A stretch of DNA of 6,042 bases from Oscillospiraceae bacterium. GTDB taxonomy: Bacteria > Bacillota > Clostridia > Oscillospirales > Oscillospiraceae. The stretch lies in assembly GCA_016296565.1 (NCBI GenBank), contig JAEDJB010000110.1, forward strand, positions 1-6,042, written 5' to 3'. The notes beneath the pieces were generated by a model. That model saw nothing but the letters and a program-made list of their open reading frames with translations. It was not told the DNA's origin and did no database searches. Within the stretch, counting starts at the first letter, position 1. Each line of letters opens with the position of its first letter. The translations under genes were made by a program, and so were the position numbers. This document shows positions 5,920 to 6,042 of this stretch, one piece after another.

Positions 5920-5957
5920 AAAAAAGCTGGACGAACCGAAGTTCGTCCAGCTTTTTT
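5920..5957. terminator. bidirectional terminator between the rhomboid-like gene and acetate kinase
   Basis: Seventeen-base perfect arms (5920-5936 and 5941-5957) enclose a 4-base loop. Each strand ends its stem in a run of six T's, so both converging genes can stop here. On the minus strand the loop is TTCG closed by C-G, the very stable UUCG tetraloop, which favours its use by the acetate kinase transcript. Confidence 0.92.
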
Positions 5958-5967
5958 ATCTGAGTTC

Positions 5968-6042
5968 TCAGCCCTTGACGATGGCGGCGGTGTCCATGGC
6001 GATCATGAGCTCCTCGTTGGTGGGGATCAGCAGGACCTTCAC
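5968..6042 (-). CDS. ackA: acetate kinase, C-terminal 24 codons only
   Basis: The minus strand encodes VKVLLIPTNEELMIAMDTAA followed by IVKG and a TGA stop (5968-5970); the frame is open to the right edge. The pattern V(K/R)VLxIPTNEELxIAxDT is the conserved end of acetate kinase, which makes acetate and ATP from acetyl phosphate in fermentation. Only the tail is visible, so catalytic residues cannot be checked. The gene's 3' end is 11 bases from the bidirectional terminator. A close relative such as butyrate kinase is less likely given the PTNEEL motif. Confidence 0.85.
   Translation of the reverse strand: MKVLLIPTNEELMIAMDTAAIVKG

Noticed and set aside
1..6042. CRISPR array, insertion sequence, tRNA or phage-like region
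   Set aside because: No spaced direct repeats, transposase motifs, tRNA cloverleaf or phage genes were seen; all gaps over 100 bases are explained by promoters, a riboswitch or terminators.

Overview
This 6,042-base window looks like chromosomal DNA from a GC-rich Clostridia member, most likely an Oscillospiraceae-type gut anaerobe. The support is a SAM-I (S-box) riboswitch in front of metK (typical of Firmicutes), a butyryl-CoA:acetate CoA-transferase-like gene, the end of an acetate kinase gene, very GC-rich coding sequence with AT-rich promoter spacers, and TTGACA-type promoters. The exact genus is inference.

Layout, left to right. (1) Bases 1-1840, plus strand: a MoxR-type AAA+ ATPase whose 5' end lies outside the window, followed after 5 bases by a CoxE-like VWA-domain protein. 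They form a two-gene chaperone/metal-binding pair and end at a strong intrinsic terminator (about 1902-1940). (2) Bases 2008-3324 (or 3333), minus strand: an acetyl-CoA hydrolase/transferase family protein close to the butyrate-forming CoA-transferases. It has its own promoter, and the position where the family has its catalytic glutamate reads glycine. (3) Bases 3477-4664, minus strand: metK, S-adenosylmethionine synthetase, with its terminator at 3434-3463. A leader of about 200 nt contains a complete SAM-I riboswitch: promoter, aptamer, antiterminator pairing and terminator are all readable. (4) Bases 5024-5896, plus strand: a rhomboid-fold membrane protein that lacks the catalytic dyad and has a Cys/His-rich zinc-ribbon-like tail. 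It is read from a TTG start behind its own promoter. (5) Bases 5968-6042, minus strand: the last 24 codons of acetate kinase, converging on the rhomboid-like gene across a shared bidirectional terminator.

The genes are mostly independent transcription units. metK controls its own expression through SAM sensing. The CoA-transferase-like gene and acetate kinase both touch acetate/acyl-CoA metabolism but are not in one operon. No mobile element, CRISPR array, tRNA or rRNA was seen. The least ordinary items are the Glu-to-Gly change in the CoA-transferase and the pseudo-rhomboid with a metal-binding tail. Several very long open frames antisense to the real genes are GC-rich shadows.
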